NCBI GenBank assembly: GCA_963784805.1
Contig: CAWASR010000028.1
Coordinates: forward strand, 310,001-374,000
Reading direction: 5' to 3'
DNA length: 64,000 bases
Source: Roseiarcus sp963784805
GTDB lineage: Bacteria > Pseudomonadota > Alphaproteobacteria > Rhizobiales > Beijerinckiaceae
Position 1 is the first letter of the stretch. Each line of letters starts with the position of its first letter. Position numbers and translations under genes: made by a program. The notes beneath the pieces were generated by a model. It had not been told where the DNA came from. It saw nothing but the letters and a program-made list of their open reading frames with translations, and searched no databases. Of this stretch, positions 17,311-26,208 are shown one piece after another.

Positions 17311-18713
17311 GGTGAAGGCGTAGGATTGCTGGAAAATTGGTTGGGATGCACCCTGCCTGAATCGCAACAGGAAGCGGGCTTTCGGTTAGCGCCGTTAGGC
17401 CCGCAGGGAGCATCCCGATGGAGAGATTATCCGCCCCGGAGCGTACGCGCGAGGAGCTTCGCGCCCTGATGAACGGAGAACTGGGGACGGCGGCCGGGCG
17501 AGGCGACCTTGTGCGGCTGGCGCTGCGTTTGATCGTCGAGGAGGCGCTCGAGGGAGAAGTCAGCGATGCGCTTGGACGGGAACGTTACGAGCGCGGTGAG
17601 GACGGCAAAGCCGGCTATCGCAACGGTTATCGACCGGGCAAGATCAAGACGGCGAGAGGGCGCCGTGGACTATTCGGCTCCGCAAGTCCGGGACACGCCT
17701 GAGCCATTCGTGTCGAACGTGCGGGCGGCGCTTTCGGGACGCCCGCGGGAACTCGAACGGCTTGCGGTCGAACTCTACGCGAGGGGCCTGTCGACCCGCG
17801 ACATCGAGGACGCCTTCACCGACGAGACCGGCCGGCGGCTTCTGTCGCGGGCGGCGGTGAGCGAGATCACCGAGAAGCTGTGGGCCGAGTACGAATACTT
17901 CTGCAAGCGCGATCTCTCCGAGCACGCGGTGGCCTACCTGTTTATCGACGGCATCGCCGAGCGGCTGCGTCCGGGCCAGCGGCGAGAAGCGGTTCTGGCC
18001 GCCTGGGGGATCGGCGAGGACGGGCGCAAATCGCTTTTGGGGTTGATGGCCGGATCGAAGGAGGACGTCGAGACGGTGCGGGCGTTCTTTCAGGACCTGC
18101 GCGCCAGAGGACTGGGCGATCCGCTGCTGGTGGTCAGCGACGGGGCGCCCGGGATCATCCGGGCGATCGAGGAATGTTTTCCCCGCTCGGCGCGCCAGCG
18201 CTGCCTGGCGCATCGGATGCGCAATCTCGCAGCGAAGGTCTCGGCCGACCCGTGGCCCGAATTCAAGGCGCGGGTCACCGCCTGCTATCAGGCGCCGTCG
18301 CGCGCGATCGCCCGACAATTGGCGGCCGGCCTCCGCGCCGATTACGCCAACGTGCTGCCCAGCGCGCTCGCCTGTTTCGAGGACGATTTCGAGGCCTGCA
18401 TCGCGCACCTGCGGCTGCCGGTCACGCACCGTCGCTTCGCAAGGACGACGAACCTCCTCGAACGGCTGTTCGTCGAGGAACGGCGAAGGCTGAAAATCAT
18501 TCCCAATGGCTTCGGCGAGAAGCCGGTGCTCAAGCTCATGTTCGGCGCCCTCATCCGAGCCGCCGAACGATGGCGCGGCCTGCGCTTTACGGAGTTCGAA
18601 CTCCGCCAGATCGCCGCCGTCCGAAAAGAACTCGACGACGAGTATCAAACCTCAATCACGCCGCGGGCAGCGCCATCCCAGCCCCGTGTTTCCAGCAAAT
18701 CCAAGCCTTGACC
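17311..18713 (+). mobile_element. IS256-family element, complete ends
   Basis: The left end starts GGTGAAGGCGTAGGATTGCTGG (split here: GGTGAAGGCGTAGG then ATTGCTGG). The right end, read inward, is GGTCAAGGCTTGG then ATTTGCTGG, so the terminal repeats are about 22 bp with few mismatches. The element spans about 1403 bp. The left flank is IS30 and the right flank is the Ku gene, with no matching target duplication, so a deletion or recombination took place after insertion. The transposase inside is frameshifted. Confidence 0.85.
17418..18711 (+). pseudogene. IS256-family (mutator type) transposase with a frameshift
   Basis: The first frame from 17418 reads MERLSAPERTREELRALMNG to GYRNGYRPGKIKTA, then leaves the family. 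The following frame picks up exactly at GAVDYSAPQVRDTPEPF and runs to the C-terminus. One extra base in GGCGAGAGGG near 17654 accounts for this. The second part carries mutator-type landmarks: LFIDGIAERLRPGQ and LLVVSDGAPGII with the catalytic Asp residues, RCLAHRMRNLAAKV, and TTNLLERLFVEERRR with the last acidic residue. No slippery heptamer is obvious, so this is a disabling mutation rather than programmed frameshifting. Confidence 0.88.
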
Positions 18714-18925
18714 TCGGGCGCGATCTTCACGTCCGGAATGTCATAGAAATAATCCCTGGCGTCGCGGACCTCGTATGGATAGCGCAACGTCGTGCCCATC
18801 AGCCCCTTGTCCCAGGGCTGGAGCATGATCACGCGCTCGCGCTTCGCGAGGACGACGCGTCCGAGCGCGACCATCCCTTTACCGCGCATTGCTTCGCGGA
18901 TGGTCGATACGAACCAGGGAGCCAT
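18714..18925 (-). pseudogene. Ku (non-homologous end-joining) fragment cut by IS256
   Basis: About 70 residues in the minus direction read FVSTIREAMRGKGMVALGRV, VLAKRERVIMLQPWDKGLMGTTLRYPYEVRDARDYF and end at DIPDVKIAPEV. This is the conserved middle of prokaryotic Ku proteins. At 18713 the frame enters the IS256 end. Upstream of 18925 there is no Ku sequence in any frame. Both ends of the gene are therefore missing and no ligase D neighbour is visible. Confidence 0.85.
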
Positions 18926-19286
18926 GGCGGCTCTTTGAATGAAATTGGAATCACAATGTTATGTGAGGACGACCTTATGACCAGAAGATGACGAGGCGGA
19001 AGCAAAGCTATCCGCGGACGGCAAGCGCGCAAGTCCTCGGCCACATTAGTTGCGATTCAAAGTATTGAGGAATGGACTGTTTTAGATGTCCCGCTCCCCG
19101 CGCGCCCGGGCGCGCGTTGGGCAAAATGAGGAAGACTGATGCGATATGATCTAGTTGCATCAGGTTGTATAATCTATGATAGCAATTTGGGGTTGCATTT
19201 ACTTTTCCGATGGGGCACAACGGGATGGCGCAGGGCGCCCGACTCAGCGAGGCGTGAACCCAACGGCGCCAACGAAAGGAAAGGTC
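18926..19286. other. Intergenic region, no gene recognised
   Basis: 361 bp between the Ku remnant and the MerR-type regulator. It presumably contains the regulator promoter; the part from about 19130 to 19210 is richer in AT. No coding similarity or RNA structure was recognised. Confidence 0.55.
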
Positions 19287-19742
19287 ATGAGCGGAACGTC
19301 GTCTCTCGGCTATTCTGCCAGCGCAACCGCCCGCGCGTCGCAAAGGGAAACGCACCCCGAATCCGAAACAGAGCAGGCGGAATTGACGATCAGCCAAATG
19401 TCGCAGCTTTATGGGGTGAGCCACCGCGCCCTGCGGTTTTACGAAGATCGCGGCCTCATCAAGCCAATCCGAGAAGGCAATGCGCGCTTCTACCGCCCCG
19501 CTGATCGGGTGCGCATGGAGATGATTCTGCAGGGCAAGAAGCTTGGCTTCTCCTTGACCGAAATCAACGACCTAATCGGCAGCAAGCAGGCAAACGAGAC
19601 ACCTGATCTCGAGGAGCGGCTGCAACCGAATCAGATCATCAGCCAGATCGGTCACCTCGAGCGCCAACGCGACGAGATCGATAGCGCGATCCAGAGGCTC
19701 CGCGTCACCCGCAAACATCTGTTGCAAGGCGCCGCCGCTTGA
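19287..19742 (+). CDS. MerR-family transcriptional regulator
   Basis: 151 residues from ATG 19287, with GAAAGGAAAGG just upstream as ribosome-binding site. The winged-helix DNA-binding domain begins at LTISQMSQLYGVSHRALRFY and includes EDRGLIKPIREGNARFY. The C-terminal part is a dimerisation coiled coil (HLERQRDEIDSAIQRLRVTRKHL). There are no cysteines placed for metal or redox sensing, so the effector is unknown. The N-terminal 35 residues are polar and precede the usual MerR start. Neighbours are IS debris, so no target gene is obvious. Confidence 0.88.
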   Translation: MSGTSSLGYSASATARASQRETHPESETEQAELTISQMSQLYGVSHRALRFYEDRGLIKPIREGNARFYRPADRVRMEMILQGKKLGFSLTEINDLIGSKQANETPDLEERLQPNQIISQIGHLERQRDEIDSAIQRLRVTRKHLLQGAAA

Positions 19743-20130
19743 CTGCCGCCAGGGCAAATGCGGCGCTGCAAACGGCCAGTCCGCCCTGGTTCTCGAAGCG
19801 TTACATCCGAGATACACCCGAGCCGCGGACGATCGGTTGGGATTGGCGGCTCAGGATGGACCGGGATTTTGGCGCCCTATGCTCGCGCGACCGGGGGAGC
19901 CTATGTGGCGGCGCTCCTCGAATCGCGCTGAGACAGGCGGCGCTAACAATCCCGACGCCGCGCGTGCGGCTTTCTGGAAGGGCGTCGCTGATGGGGCCAT
20001 CTTCGGCGACGTGAATGCCTACGACTTCGGCCCGAAGCACCCCGACGCGGTTCCGTCTAGTTCGGCCGATGACAAGCTCACGCTGCCGCCGGCGCCAGAC
20101 GAACGGTCAGCGCCAGTTGGTCCGGCTCGA
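19743..20130. other. Degenerate stretch without a recognisable gene
   Basis: Short phrases such as ARATGGAYVAALLESR and ARAAFWKGVADGAIFGDV appear in different frames, each ended by stops. They look like relics of coding sequence but I cannot assign a family. Confidence 0.4.
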
Positions 20131-20326
20131 TCGCGCCTCGCCCGGAATAGACCGCGAATAGCGGTTTGTTCCGGACGCGGCAACGCTGTCGACCGTGATC
20201 GGCCCGCTGGCGGCGCGCGATCGTTAGCCGATGATCGCTTTTCCCAGGGGCGCTCTCGTCTGGTTGGCGACGGGCCACACGGACATGAGACAGGGATTCA
20301 GCTCCTTAGCCTCGATCGTCACGCAA
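20131..20326 (+). pseudogene. IS66-family TnpA tail and TnpB head fragments
   Basis: A plus-strand piece reads RFVPDAATLSTVIGPLAARDR-stop, resembling the C-terminal end of IS66 TnpA. The next start at 20231 gives MIAFPRGALVWLATGHTDMR then QGFSSLA, the hallmark N-terminus of TnpB (VWLATGHTDMRKGF). Similarity ends at about 20326. The fragments keep the usual TnpA-TnpB order. Confidence 0.65.
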
Positions 20327-20343
20327 ACATGCGCGCCGAAGTC

Positions 20344-21666
20344 TCAAGACCTTCGGCGTTGGACGGCTGTCGGAGTTCCGCTCAGCAGCTTCCTGCCGCC
20401 AATCTCCTCCTCGTCAGCCTCAACTTTCGCAGACGTTCGGACCTCAGAAATCTGTCGGAGCCGAGAATCTTCCGCGAGGCAGCTTAGGTGCGACCGCCGC
20501 CATAGCTCGAGGGCGATTGGCAGCGGGTCGATATTGACCCCGGCCCACCATGAGGCCTCATCGCCATAGCGGTGCAGCTCGCGATGATGAAGCCGGCAGA
20601 GCGGGACGGTAAATTCGTCGCTGACTTTACGGTTGAGCGCGCGCGGTTGGGCAAAGCGGATGTGATGCGAGTCGGCCGGCGCGCGGCCGCAGACGACGCA
20701 GGGCTGGGTGGCGACGAATATGCAGTGCTCCTTGTCCCGCAGGCGGATGGTCTTTGTCGCGACGCGGCGGCGGCGGCGAACGACAGCCGTGTTAGGAGCG
20801 GCCGGCTCGGGAGGAGGTACGGGCATTCCCGGAGCGTCGAAGGCTTGGCTCTGCCCCTGCATGGGCTTGTCGTGCGAAATGGCGGCGGCCTCCGCCGCCG
20901 CTTCGTCAGACTGTCCTCCATTGATCGCAGCGAGCCTCTGCCTGAAGCAGGCCTCGACCAAATCGGCGTCAGCGAGCGCCAGCGTGTTCTTGGCCGGAAG
21001 GTTTTTGTGGACCCAGTCCGCGGCCTCGTCGGCGGATTTGAGATCGGCGAGTTCGGCGACCATTTGGTCGCGCAGTGCGGCGGATTGTTCTGCCGCCAGC
21101 AGGATCCTCACGGGCCGGGCGACTTTTCCTCTCGAGCTGTGATAAGAAGGCGCCACAGGCCTTTCGACGGCTCCGGGCTTCGCCGCCATTTGCGGTTCGG
21201 CGGCAGCCTTCGGCCCATCGCCGACTTTGACGACCGCGCCGAGATCGGGGGCGTCGAGATCGTCCTCGCCCGCAATGCCGACGAGGGTGAACAGGGCGTA
21301 GCGTCTTGCGTAGGTGAGCGCCGCTCCCATGCGGCGCGGCGCCGCCGTCTCGCCTATCGCGCACACCGGCCATTCCGACGACAGCCACTCGCCGGACGAA
21401 TGGGCGAGCGTCGTGGTGAGGCGGATCAGTCCCGCTTCGCCGTCGATCGCCGTCGTCTGCACGGTCGCGATCTCATGGCCGCCGAGCGCCTTGCGCACGA
21501 TGTCGAGGCCGCTGGAGAGCGCGGCGTAGCGAAAGGTCTGATCGTTCTCGCGGGGATTGGACGCGCGTATGGTCGCAATGAGCGCCTTCTCCGGATTAGC
21601 GAGTTCGGCCTGGGCTTTTGCGAGCGCCGCCGCAATCGCGCCGATCGTTTCACTGGATCGCTGCAT
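20344..21666 (-). CDS. ERF-family single-strand annealing protein with C-terminal HNH-like domain
   Basis: 440 residues from ATG 21666, which overlaps the upstream exonuclease gene by 17 bp. The N-terminal part is ERF: AIAAALAKAQAELANPEK, RYAALSSGLDIVRKAL, then GAALTYARRYALFTLVGIAGEDDLDAP, the most conserved ERF block. A linker of about 100 residues follows. The C-terminal part has CVVCGRAPADSHHIRFAQ and VPLCRLHHRELHRYGD, a CxxC...HH...CxxHH arrangement like HNH or DUF968 nucleases. ERF proteins anneal single strands in phage or plasmid recombination; a fused nuclease-like zinc domain is less common. Pairs with the YqaJ-type exonuclease encoded just before it. Confidence 0.85.
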   Translation of the reverse strand: MQRSSETIGAIAAALAKAQAELANPEKALIATIRASNPRENDQTFRYAALSSGLDIVRKALGGHEIATVQTTAIDGEAGLIRLTTTLAHSSGEWLSSEWPVCAIGETAAPRRMGAALTYARRYALFTLVGIAGEDDLDAPDLGAVVKVGDGPKAAAEPQMAAKPGAVERPVAPSYHSSRGKVARPVRILLAAEQSAALRDQMVAELADLKSADEAADWVHKNLPAKNTLALADADLVEACFRQRLAAINGGQSDEAAAEAAAISHDKPMQGQSQAFDAPGMPVPPPEPAAPNTAVVRRRRRVATKTIRLRDKEHCIFVATQPCVVCGRAPADSHHIRFAQPRALNRKVSDEFTVPLCRLHHRELHRYGDEASWWAGVNIDPLPIALELWRRSHLSCLAEDSRLRQISEVRTSAKVEADEEEIGGRKLLSGTPTAVQRRRS

Positions 21667-22525
21667 GGCTCCCCTCCCCCTTGGTGAGAAGATCAAAGCT
21701 GACCGCGCCGGATTTTGAGCGCTTGGCGCGAACGCCGTGGCCCAAGGCCTCCTTGGCGTCCTCCGGCATCAAGGCCTTGAGTTCGGTCTTGGCTCTCTCA
21801 TGGTCGAGAAAGGCCGAACGGGTGGCGCAGAAGAGGCCGGCGAACTCCCCCCACGCATTCGAATCGCTCATATCGACGATCCGAACCGCTTCGACCCGGG
21901 CCTTGGGCGGCTCGAGGCCAAACGGATAGGGGGTCTCGCCGCTCTCGACGCAGCGCCAGAATTTGCGCTCCACCGTGATCAGAAAGTGCTGGTAGAGCGC
22001 ATCGGCGGGCACGGTCATTTCGATCCATTTGCCGCCGCCGGTGATGATCGGCAGCGCCGCGGTCCGGGCGCCCACCACCCACATATTGTGCTGCAGCTGG
22101 GCCATGTGCTTTTCCGCCGCCCCCTCTTCCGAGAACGACCACGGCAGCATGAACTTGGCCTCAAACACCGCGTCGACCTCTTCGACCATGCCGTCGAGGG
22201 TTGCGGCCATCCAGCGGTTCACAGGATGGCGGACCCAGCGCTGGACGTCGGTGACGGCGCGCCCGGTGTTGCGCTCGTACCAAGTTCGGTTCAGGGCCTC
22301 AGTGGCGACGCCGAGTTGGACGACCAGATTGCCCGACAGATCCGCCGGCTCGGCCTCGCCGCGCTTTTCCCGCCACAGCCGGATCAGCGCCGCCTCGTCG
22401 GCGCTCATAATGACCCGAGCGTCCGAGCCGCCGATAAAGTGGCGGCGATCGGGTCGAGGGATTTGTCCTTGATGTGGATTCACGCGATCCTCCAAGCCTG
22501 TTTTCATTGCCTTCATTTCCCCCAC
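21650..22525 (-). CDS. YqaJ-like viral recombinase/exonuclease
   Basis: 291 residues (inner starts at residues 4 or 7 are possible). The family pattern is present: FIGGSDARVIMSADEAALIRLW at the N-terminus, LVVQLGVATEALNRTWYE, the catalytic Asp in MAATLDGMVEEVDAVFEAKF with the Glu-x-Lys pair (EAK), and AQLQHNMWV with the conserved Gln. These are the PD-(D/E)XK residues of lambda-exonuclease-type nucleases. The ERF gene follows with a 17-bp overlap, so the two form a Red-like exonuclease/annealing pair typical of prophages and large plasmids. Confidence 0.87.
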   Translation of the reverse strand: MGEMKAMKTGLEDRVNPHQGQIPRPDRRHFIGGSDARVIMSADEAALIRLWREKRGEAEPADLSGNLVVQLGVATEALNRTWYERNTGRAVTDVQRWVRHPVNRWMAATLDGMVEEVDAVFEAKFMLPWSFSEEGAAEKHMAQLQHNMWVVGARTAALPIITGGGKWIEMTVPADALYQHFLITVERKFWRCVESGETPYPFGLEPPKARVEAVRIVDMSDSNAWGEFAGLFCATRSAFLDHERAKTELKALMPEDAKEALGHGVRAKRSKSGAVSFDLLTKGEGSHAAIQ

Positions 22526-22612
22526 TCTCTGTCTGTTTCCTTCGTCCTTGCGCGCTCCAATCCGCGGGGGCGCCGTCGAATTCTGTCTGCGCCGGGTGCA
22601 GTTCGAGGGCTT

Positions 22613-23737
22613 TCAGCTCGGTCTTTCTTCTCGCTCGGCGTCGAGCGCGCAGGCGAGCGCATCGGCTCGGATGGCGTTGAGGTGGGCGAGGTTGCGTCGC
22701 ACGATCTCGATCAGGTCTCGGCCGACGTCGGGGTCGACGCCGGCGGCGGCAAAGTCGGCGGCGATTCCTCTCAGCTCCAACTCCGCGCCGAGGTCCCACA
22801 GAACCCTCGGAGACGTCGGCGCGCTATCGGCGAAGAAGACCGCAAGCTGCGCTGCCCGATCGGCCGAACGGTTCGGCACGTGCGCCCGCACGGCCTTCGC
22901 GAGCTCCTGGTTGCGATTGCGGAATGATTTGATCGCCGCCCTGCCGAGGCGGGTATTGCCGTCGAGGGCGTAAAGCGGAACGTCGCCGACGAATTGCGCT
23001 TCGTTGAGCGTGCGACGATCGATTTCGATCGTGGCCCGTGCGGCTTCGAGGGCCAAGAGCGGCAAGCCGAACACGAGGGGTTCGCGGGTCTTGCGCGCCG
23101 CAATACCGATAGCCTCGAGCAGGCCGTCGCGAACGCCCAAGTCGGCGAAAGCGCGCATCAGGCCGCTCATGTCGCCGCCTACGACCGCCCGCTCGGAGCG
23201 GCTCGCCAGGCCGGACCCATACCATGCCGCGAGGTGGCGCTCGGGCAACGGCAGGGTCTGGTCGGCAATTCGTTCGAGTCGCCGGGCGACCGGAAGCCGG
23301 CCAATCCTTGTGCGGGTCTCGTCCAACCCGGGGTCATGAATGGCGAGCGAGAGCAAATAGTCGGAAGAGCGGTCTTTCGGCGCTTCCGCCAACAGCCGGC
23401 AGGCGTCGAGAAGCGCCGCAACGTCGCCGCCAAGCTGTTTGCGCCGGTTTGCGTCCGAGGCTCTGGCCGCCGTCTCGACGACAGCATCGATTGCGCCGAT
23501 CCCGACATCCTCGATCGCAACGATGATCAGCCTTCGCCATACGGCGGAGCGATCAAACTGATAGTGCCGGATCGCGGCGCATTGGGCGGTCACGGCGTCG
23601 CCGCGCCGAATGGCCTTTTGCATCGCGCTGGTCGCGATCCATTTGTCACATTGCATTGGCGCTACGGCGCTGTGGCCGCAGAGTTCGAGTTCGAGTTCGA
23701 GTTCGAGGCTGGCGTCGCGAGATCTGTGATCGTTCAT
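22613..23737 (-). CDS. Protein with RarA/MgsA C-terminal-like domain
   Basis: 374 residues as written. Residues about 28-120 read DKWIATSAMQKAIRRGDAVT and VWRRLIIVAIEDVGIGAIDAV, resembling the C-terminal clamp-loader-like domain of RarA/MgsA (IARRLVxxASEDVG). No AAA+ ATPase domain precedes it. The rest is helical and not recognised. The first 20 residues contain LELELELEL, encoded by a hexanucleotide repeat, so translation may really begin at an inner Met (for example 23656). Located 87 bp upstream of the exonuclease-ERF pair and in the same orientation, so it is probably part of that recombination module. Confidence 0.6.
   Translation of the reverse strand: MNDHRSRDASLELELELELCGHSAVAPMQCDKWIATSAMQKAIRRGDAVTAQCAAIRHYQFDRSAVWRRLIIVAIEDVGIGAIDAVVETAARASDANRRKQLGGDVAALLDACRLLAEAPKDRSSDYLLSLAIHDPGLDETRTRIGRLPVARRLERIADQTLPLPERHLAAWYGSGLASRSERAVVGGDMSGLMRAFADLGVRDGLLEAIGIAARKTREPLVFGLPLLALEAARATIEIDRRTLNEAQFVGDVPLYALDGNTRLGRAAIKSFRNRNQELAKAVRAHVPNRSADRAAQLAVFFADSAPTSPRVLWDLGAELELRGIAADFAAAGVDPDVGRDLIEIVRRNLAHLNAIRADALACALDAEREERPS
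23681..23707 (-). repeat. Hexanucleotide microsatellite (CTCGAA-type)
   Basis: Four to five tandem units of TTCGAG (plus strand) lie near the annotated start of the preceding gene and encode a Leu-Glu repeat. Changes in unit number would keep frame. Confidence 0.8.
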
Positions 23738-24604
23738 TTCGGCGCTCGCGCTGGGGTGAATGCACTTCGATTATATTAGCGTAATACTAATGCATTGGCA
23801 AGTAATTATCGATGATGTTTACTTTATAAATCCAATTATGTCATCAAAATCTGGTGTTTAGACATCGCTCGCCGGCTTCGTTGCCGCCACCATTGCTTTA
23901 CTAATAGTTCAGGCCGCCCCAACACGCCTGAAGGCGCGCCAACGCGAACCCGATCCATCAACTTCCGTTGATTGCCAAGTCGCGCGCAAGACTTCCAGGC
24001 GACCCGGTTCGAATGATCGTCGGGTCTCGCCAATCTCGTGCGGCCGGCCGTCAGGCTGTCGCCGCCATCTCATTCGCCACAGGATCGAGCGCACGAACGA
24101 GCCGCGGCGAGCCCTCACGCCGCCAGCGGCCGCCTACGAAAAAGCGGCTCAACAATTGATGCGCGGCGCGGGCTCGAGTCAGGCCGTCGTCGGCTCGACG
24201 CTCTCGCGCTCGCCCGAAGGACACGCCTGACTCTCTATGAGCGGCCGCCGCCGCCGGAGGTCCCAAGGGCGACGCCGCACGCCGCACCGGACACGACGAT
24301 GCGGACCGAGACCGATCTCCCGCGACCCTTTAGCGATTTGATCAACCGGGCCTCGGTCTGTCCCCGAGTCCGGGGCGAAGCGACAATTCACGTCAATTTC
24401 GTTTTGGCCCGCCTGCCCGCGCGGACGGGACGCCCAAGCGGGCTTTTAGCGGGCGAGCGGAGGTCTGTTCGATCTGCGTCTCGAGCCGCGGTAAGGAATA
24501 ATTTGCCCGCATCGTCAATGATCGGACGGAGCAGTCTTTCCGGCTGGGCAGACCGCTCACATGGGCCCTTTGGCGCATGAGTTCTTTGCAAAGCGGCTCA
24601 GGGT
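23738..24604. other. Long stretch without a recognisable gene
   Basis: 867 bp. The first 110 bp (23760-23870) are AT-rich and probably carry the promoter of the recombination module. The rest is GC-rich with only short Arg-rich frames in all directions. No protein family, RNA gene or ordered repeat was recognised. Confidence 0.5.
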
Positions 24605-25380
24605 GTGACGCGAGTGGCGCCAAAACGAGGCAGGGCGGCGCGAAGACGAACGCATTCCTGTGCGACGACAACTCCGCGTATCCGGCGAGCGATCCAGGCG
24701 AGCGACGAGAAGAACACCGTTCTCGCTCAGCGGTATGGCGTCAATCGCCGGACGATCGCCAAATGGAAGGCCCGCGAATCCACCTCCGATGCGCGAATGG
24801 GCCCAAAAAATCCTCGCTCAAGTTTGTTCACTCTCGAAGACGAAGCGATCATTCTCGCCTACCGCTGGCACACCCGCCACTCGCTCGATGACTGCCTTCA
24901 CGAGACTCAGACGTCGGATGCCCAAACTGAGCCGTTCTGCGCTTCATCGTTGTCTGAGGCGCCGGGGTTTCAGCAAGATCGGCTCAACCGCAACAAGTCC
25001 GCGCTTCACCAGCGCCAGCCTGACGGGGCCCTTCCGCTTTGAAATCACGGCGATTGAAATCGTCTTCCTCTACGAGGCCATCGGCCAAGTCGTTCCAGTC
25101 TTCCTAGCCGTCGAAGAGGTGACGAACGAGATTTATGCGGAGGTCGCCAACGCGACAGCCGAAAACGCGGCTGCGTTTCTCGCCCATTTGGTGGCGGAAT
25201 TTTCACAGAGGATCACCACAGTGACGACGGATATCTTTCCGAAATTCACCGACTGGCGAGCGCACTTTGACGAAGACATGGCGGAGGTCAGTCCTCATCC
25301 CTTCTCAGTCGCCTGCCGCGCCAACCGGATCGTCCACACCCGGATGATTCCGCGCAATTCGAAACCTACACAGACGAAAA
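24605..25380 (+). pseudogene. IS481-like transposase, frameshifted
   Basis: The first frame reads HSCATTTPRIRRAIQASDEK and VLAQRYGVNRRTIAKWKARE, the HTH head of IS481-like transposases, up to RHSLDDCL. There the continuation (RLRRRMPKLSRSALHRCLRR) is in another frame, implying a 1-nt insertion near 24900. Then follow FRFEITAIEIVFLYEAIGQV and ITTVTTDIFPKFTDW with one catalytic Asp, and FSVACRANRIVHTRMIPRNS. The region with the last catalytic Glu (WTNGQVER in relatives) is absent or degraded. Codons after about 25380 show no similarity. Confidence 0.65.
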
Positions 25381-25520
25381 ATCGCTCAGCAGACGTGGAA
25401 ATTCAATACCATCAACCTCCGCGGGGTCGGCTGCCTGCCCGCGGGTGGTGACCGATGGCCCAATTTGGGCATCCCTTTGTCCCTGAGGAGCGCTCGGACG
25501 GCGCCATCGGGCGCCAATTC

Positions 25521-25583
25521 TGTCCCTGGCATACGCGTTTTTGTCCCTGTCGTACGCGTTTTTGTCCCTGTCGTACACCTCGG
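25521..25583 (+). repeat. Three tandem 21-bp repeats (TGTCCCT-type iterons)
   Basis: Units begin at 25521, 25542 and 25563, each TGTCCCTG followed by kCrTACrCsTyk-like bases; units 1 and 2 differ at two positions. The heptamer TGTCCCT also occurs singly in the same orientation at 25479, 25845, 26093 and 26195, far more often than expected by chance in about 720 bp. Confidence 0.85.
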
Positions 25584-25662
25584 CGGGAAAAAGCGTCTCC
25601 GCAGCGCGGTTTGATCGCTTCTGTGGTCCAAAAGCCGGCTTCCAAGAACAAATTGACCATGA

Positions 25663-25707
25663 CTATACGGAATTATGTGAACTTCACCGCGAAATTATGG
25701 CTATGAC
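25663..25707 (+). repeat. Two 22-bp GCGAAATTATGG-type repeats
   Basis: A diverged unit (ATACGGAATTATGTGAACTTC) is followed at 25686 by ACCGCGAAATTATGGCTATG. The second unit matches those of the array at 25989-26076 at most positions. Confidence 0.65.
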
Positions 25708-25777
25708 AATTCGAGATTCAGCAGAAGTCCAGCTTGCCCTCTTCGTCTCCTTTAATTCGCCGCAATGAATAGCAAAT

Positions 25778-25858
25778 GATAATTATCATGCAAAACCAAT
25801 GGTTTATATACAAAATGACAATTTCTTCATCCTTCCAGAGTCGATGTCCCTGCCGACC
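25778..25858 (+). repeat. AT-rich 81-bp block, copy A
   Basis: Begins with the perfect palindrome GATAATTATC, runs through ACAAAATGACAATT and ends with TGTCCCT. It matches copy B at 26128-26208 at roughly three quarters of positions, with a constant offset of 350 bp. Confidence 0.8.
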
Positions 25859-25988
25859 ATGCCTTCGGTCCGCTGAATCTATCCCCCTGGCTGCTCGCGC
25901 GCGCGGCGAGCGTCCTTTCCCCCTGAGAACCACCCGAATGACGCTTTTGGGCTCCAATTCCATTCCGATCGGACCAATTGACCAAAAC

Positions 25989-26076
25989 ATCGTGAAACTC
26001 TGGCAATGACAACGCGAAATTACGGCCATCTCAACGCGAAATTATGGCCATCTCAACGTGAAATTCAGAAGGGTCT
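25989..26076 (+). repeat. Four 22-bp iteron-like repeats
   Basis: Units start at 25989, 26011, 26033 and 26055. The middle two (AACGCGAAATTAyGGCCATC plus TC) differ at one base; the outer two are diverged. Spacing of exactly 22 bp, two helical turns, is typical of replication-initiator iterons. Confidence 0.82.
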
Positions 26077-26127
26077 GAATTTTGTCCGAAAATGTCCCTC
26101 ACGATTCATCGCCTATTGATAGGATAC

Positions 26128-26208
26128 GATAATTATCATGCAAAATCAATAGTATAATTACAAAATGACAATTCCTCCATGGCGCCGGAATTCGTGTCCC
26201 TATCTGTC
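26128..26208 (+). repeat. AT-rich 81-bp block, copy B
   Basis: Second copy of the palindrome-plus-TGTCCCT block, in the same orientation as copy A and following the 22-bp repeats as copy A does, so the whole iteron/AT-block module is duplicated. Confidence 0.8.

Noticed and set aside
17640..17670. Programmed ribosomal frameshift in the IS256 transposase
   Set aside because: IS256-family transposases are normally one frame and no slippery heptamer or stimulatory structure is evident; a single inserted base is simpler.
24038..24580. A 180-codon plus-strand frame in the gap after the recombination module
   Set aside because: Low-complexity Arg/Pro/Ala composition, competing frames on both strands and no similarity to any family known to me.
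25521..25583. Possible CRISPR array
   Set aside because: The 21-bp units are directly contiguous, with no spacers, and no cas genes are present.
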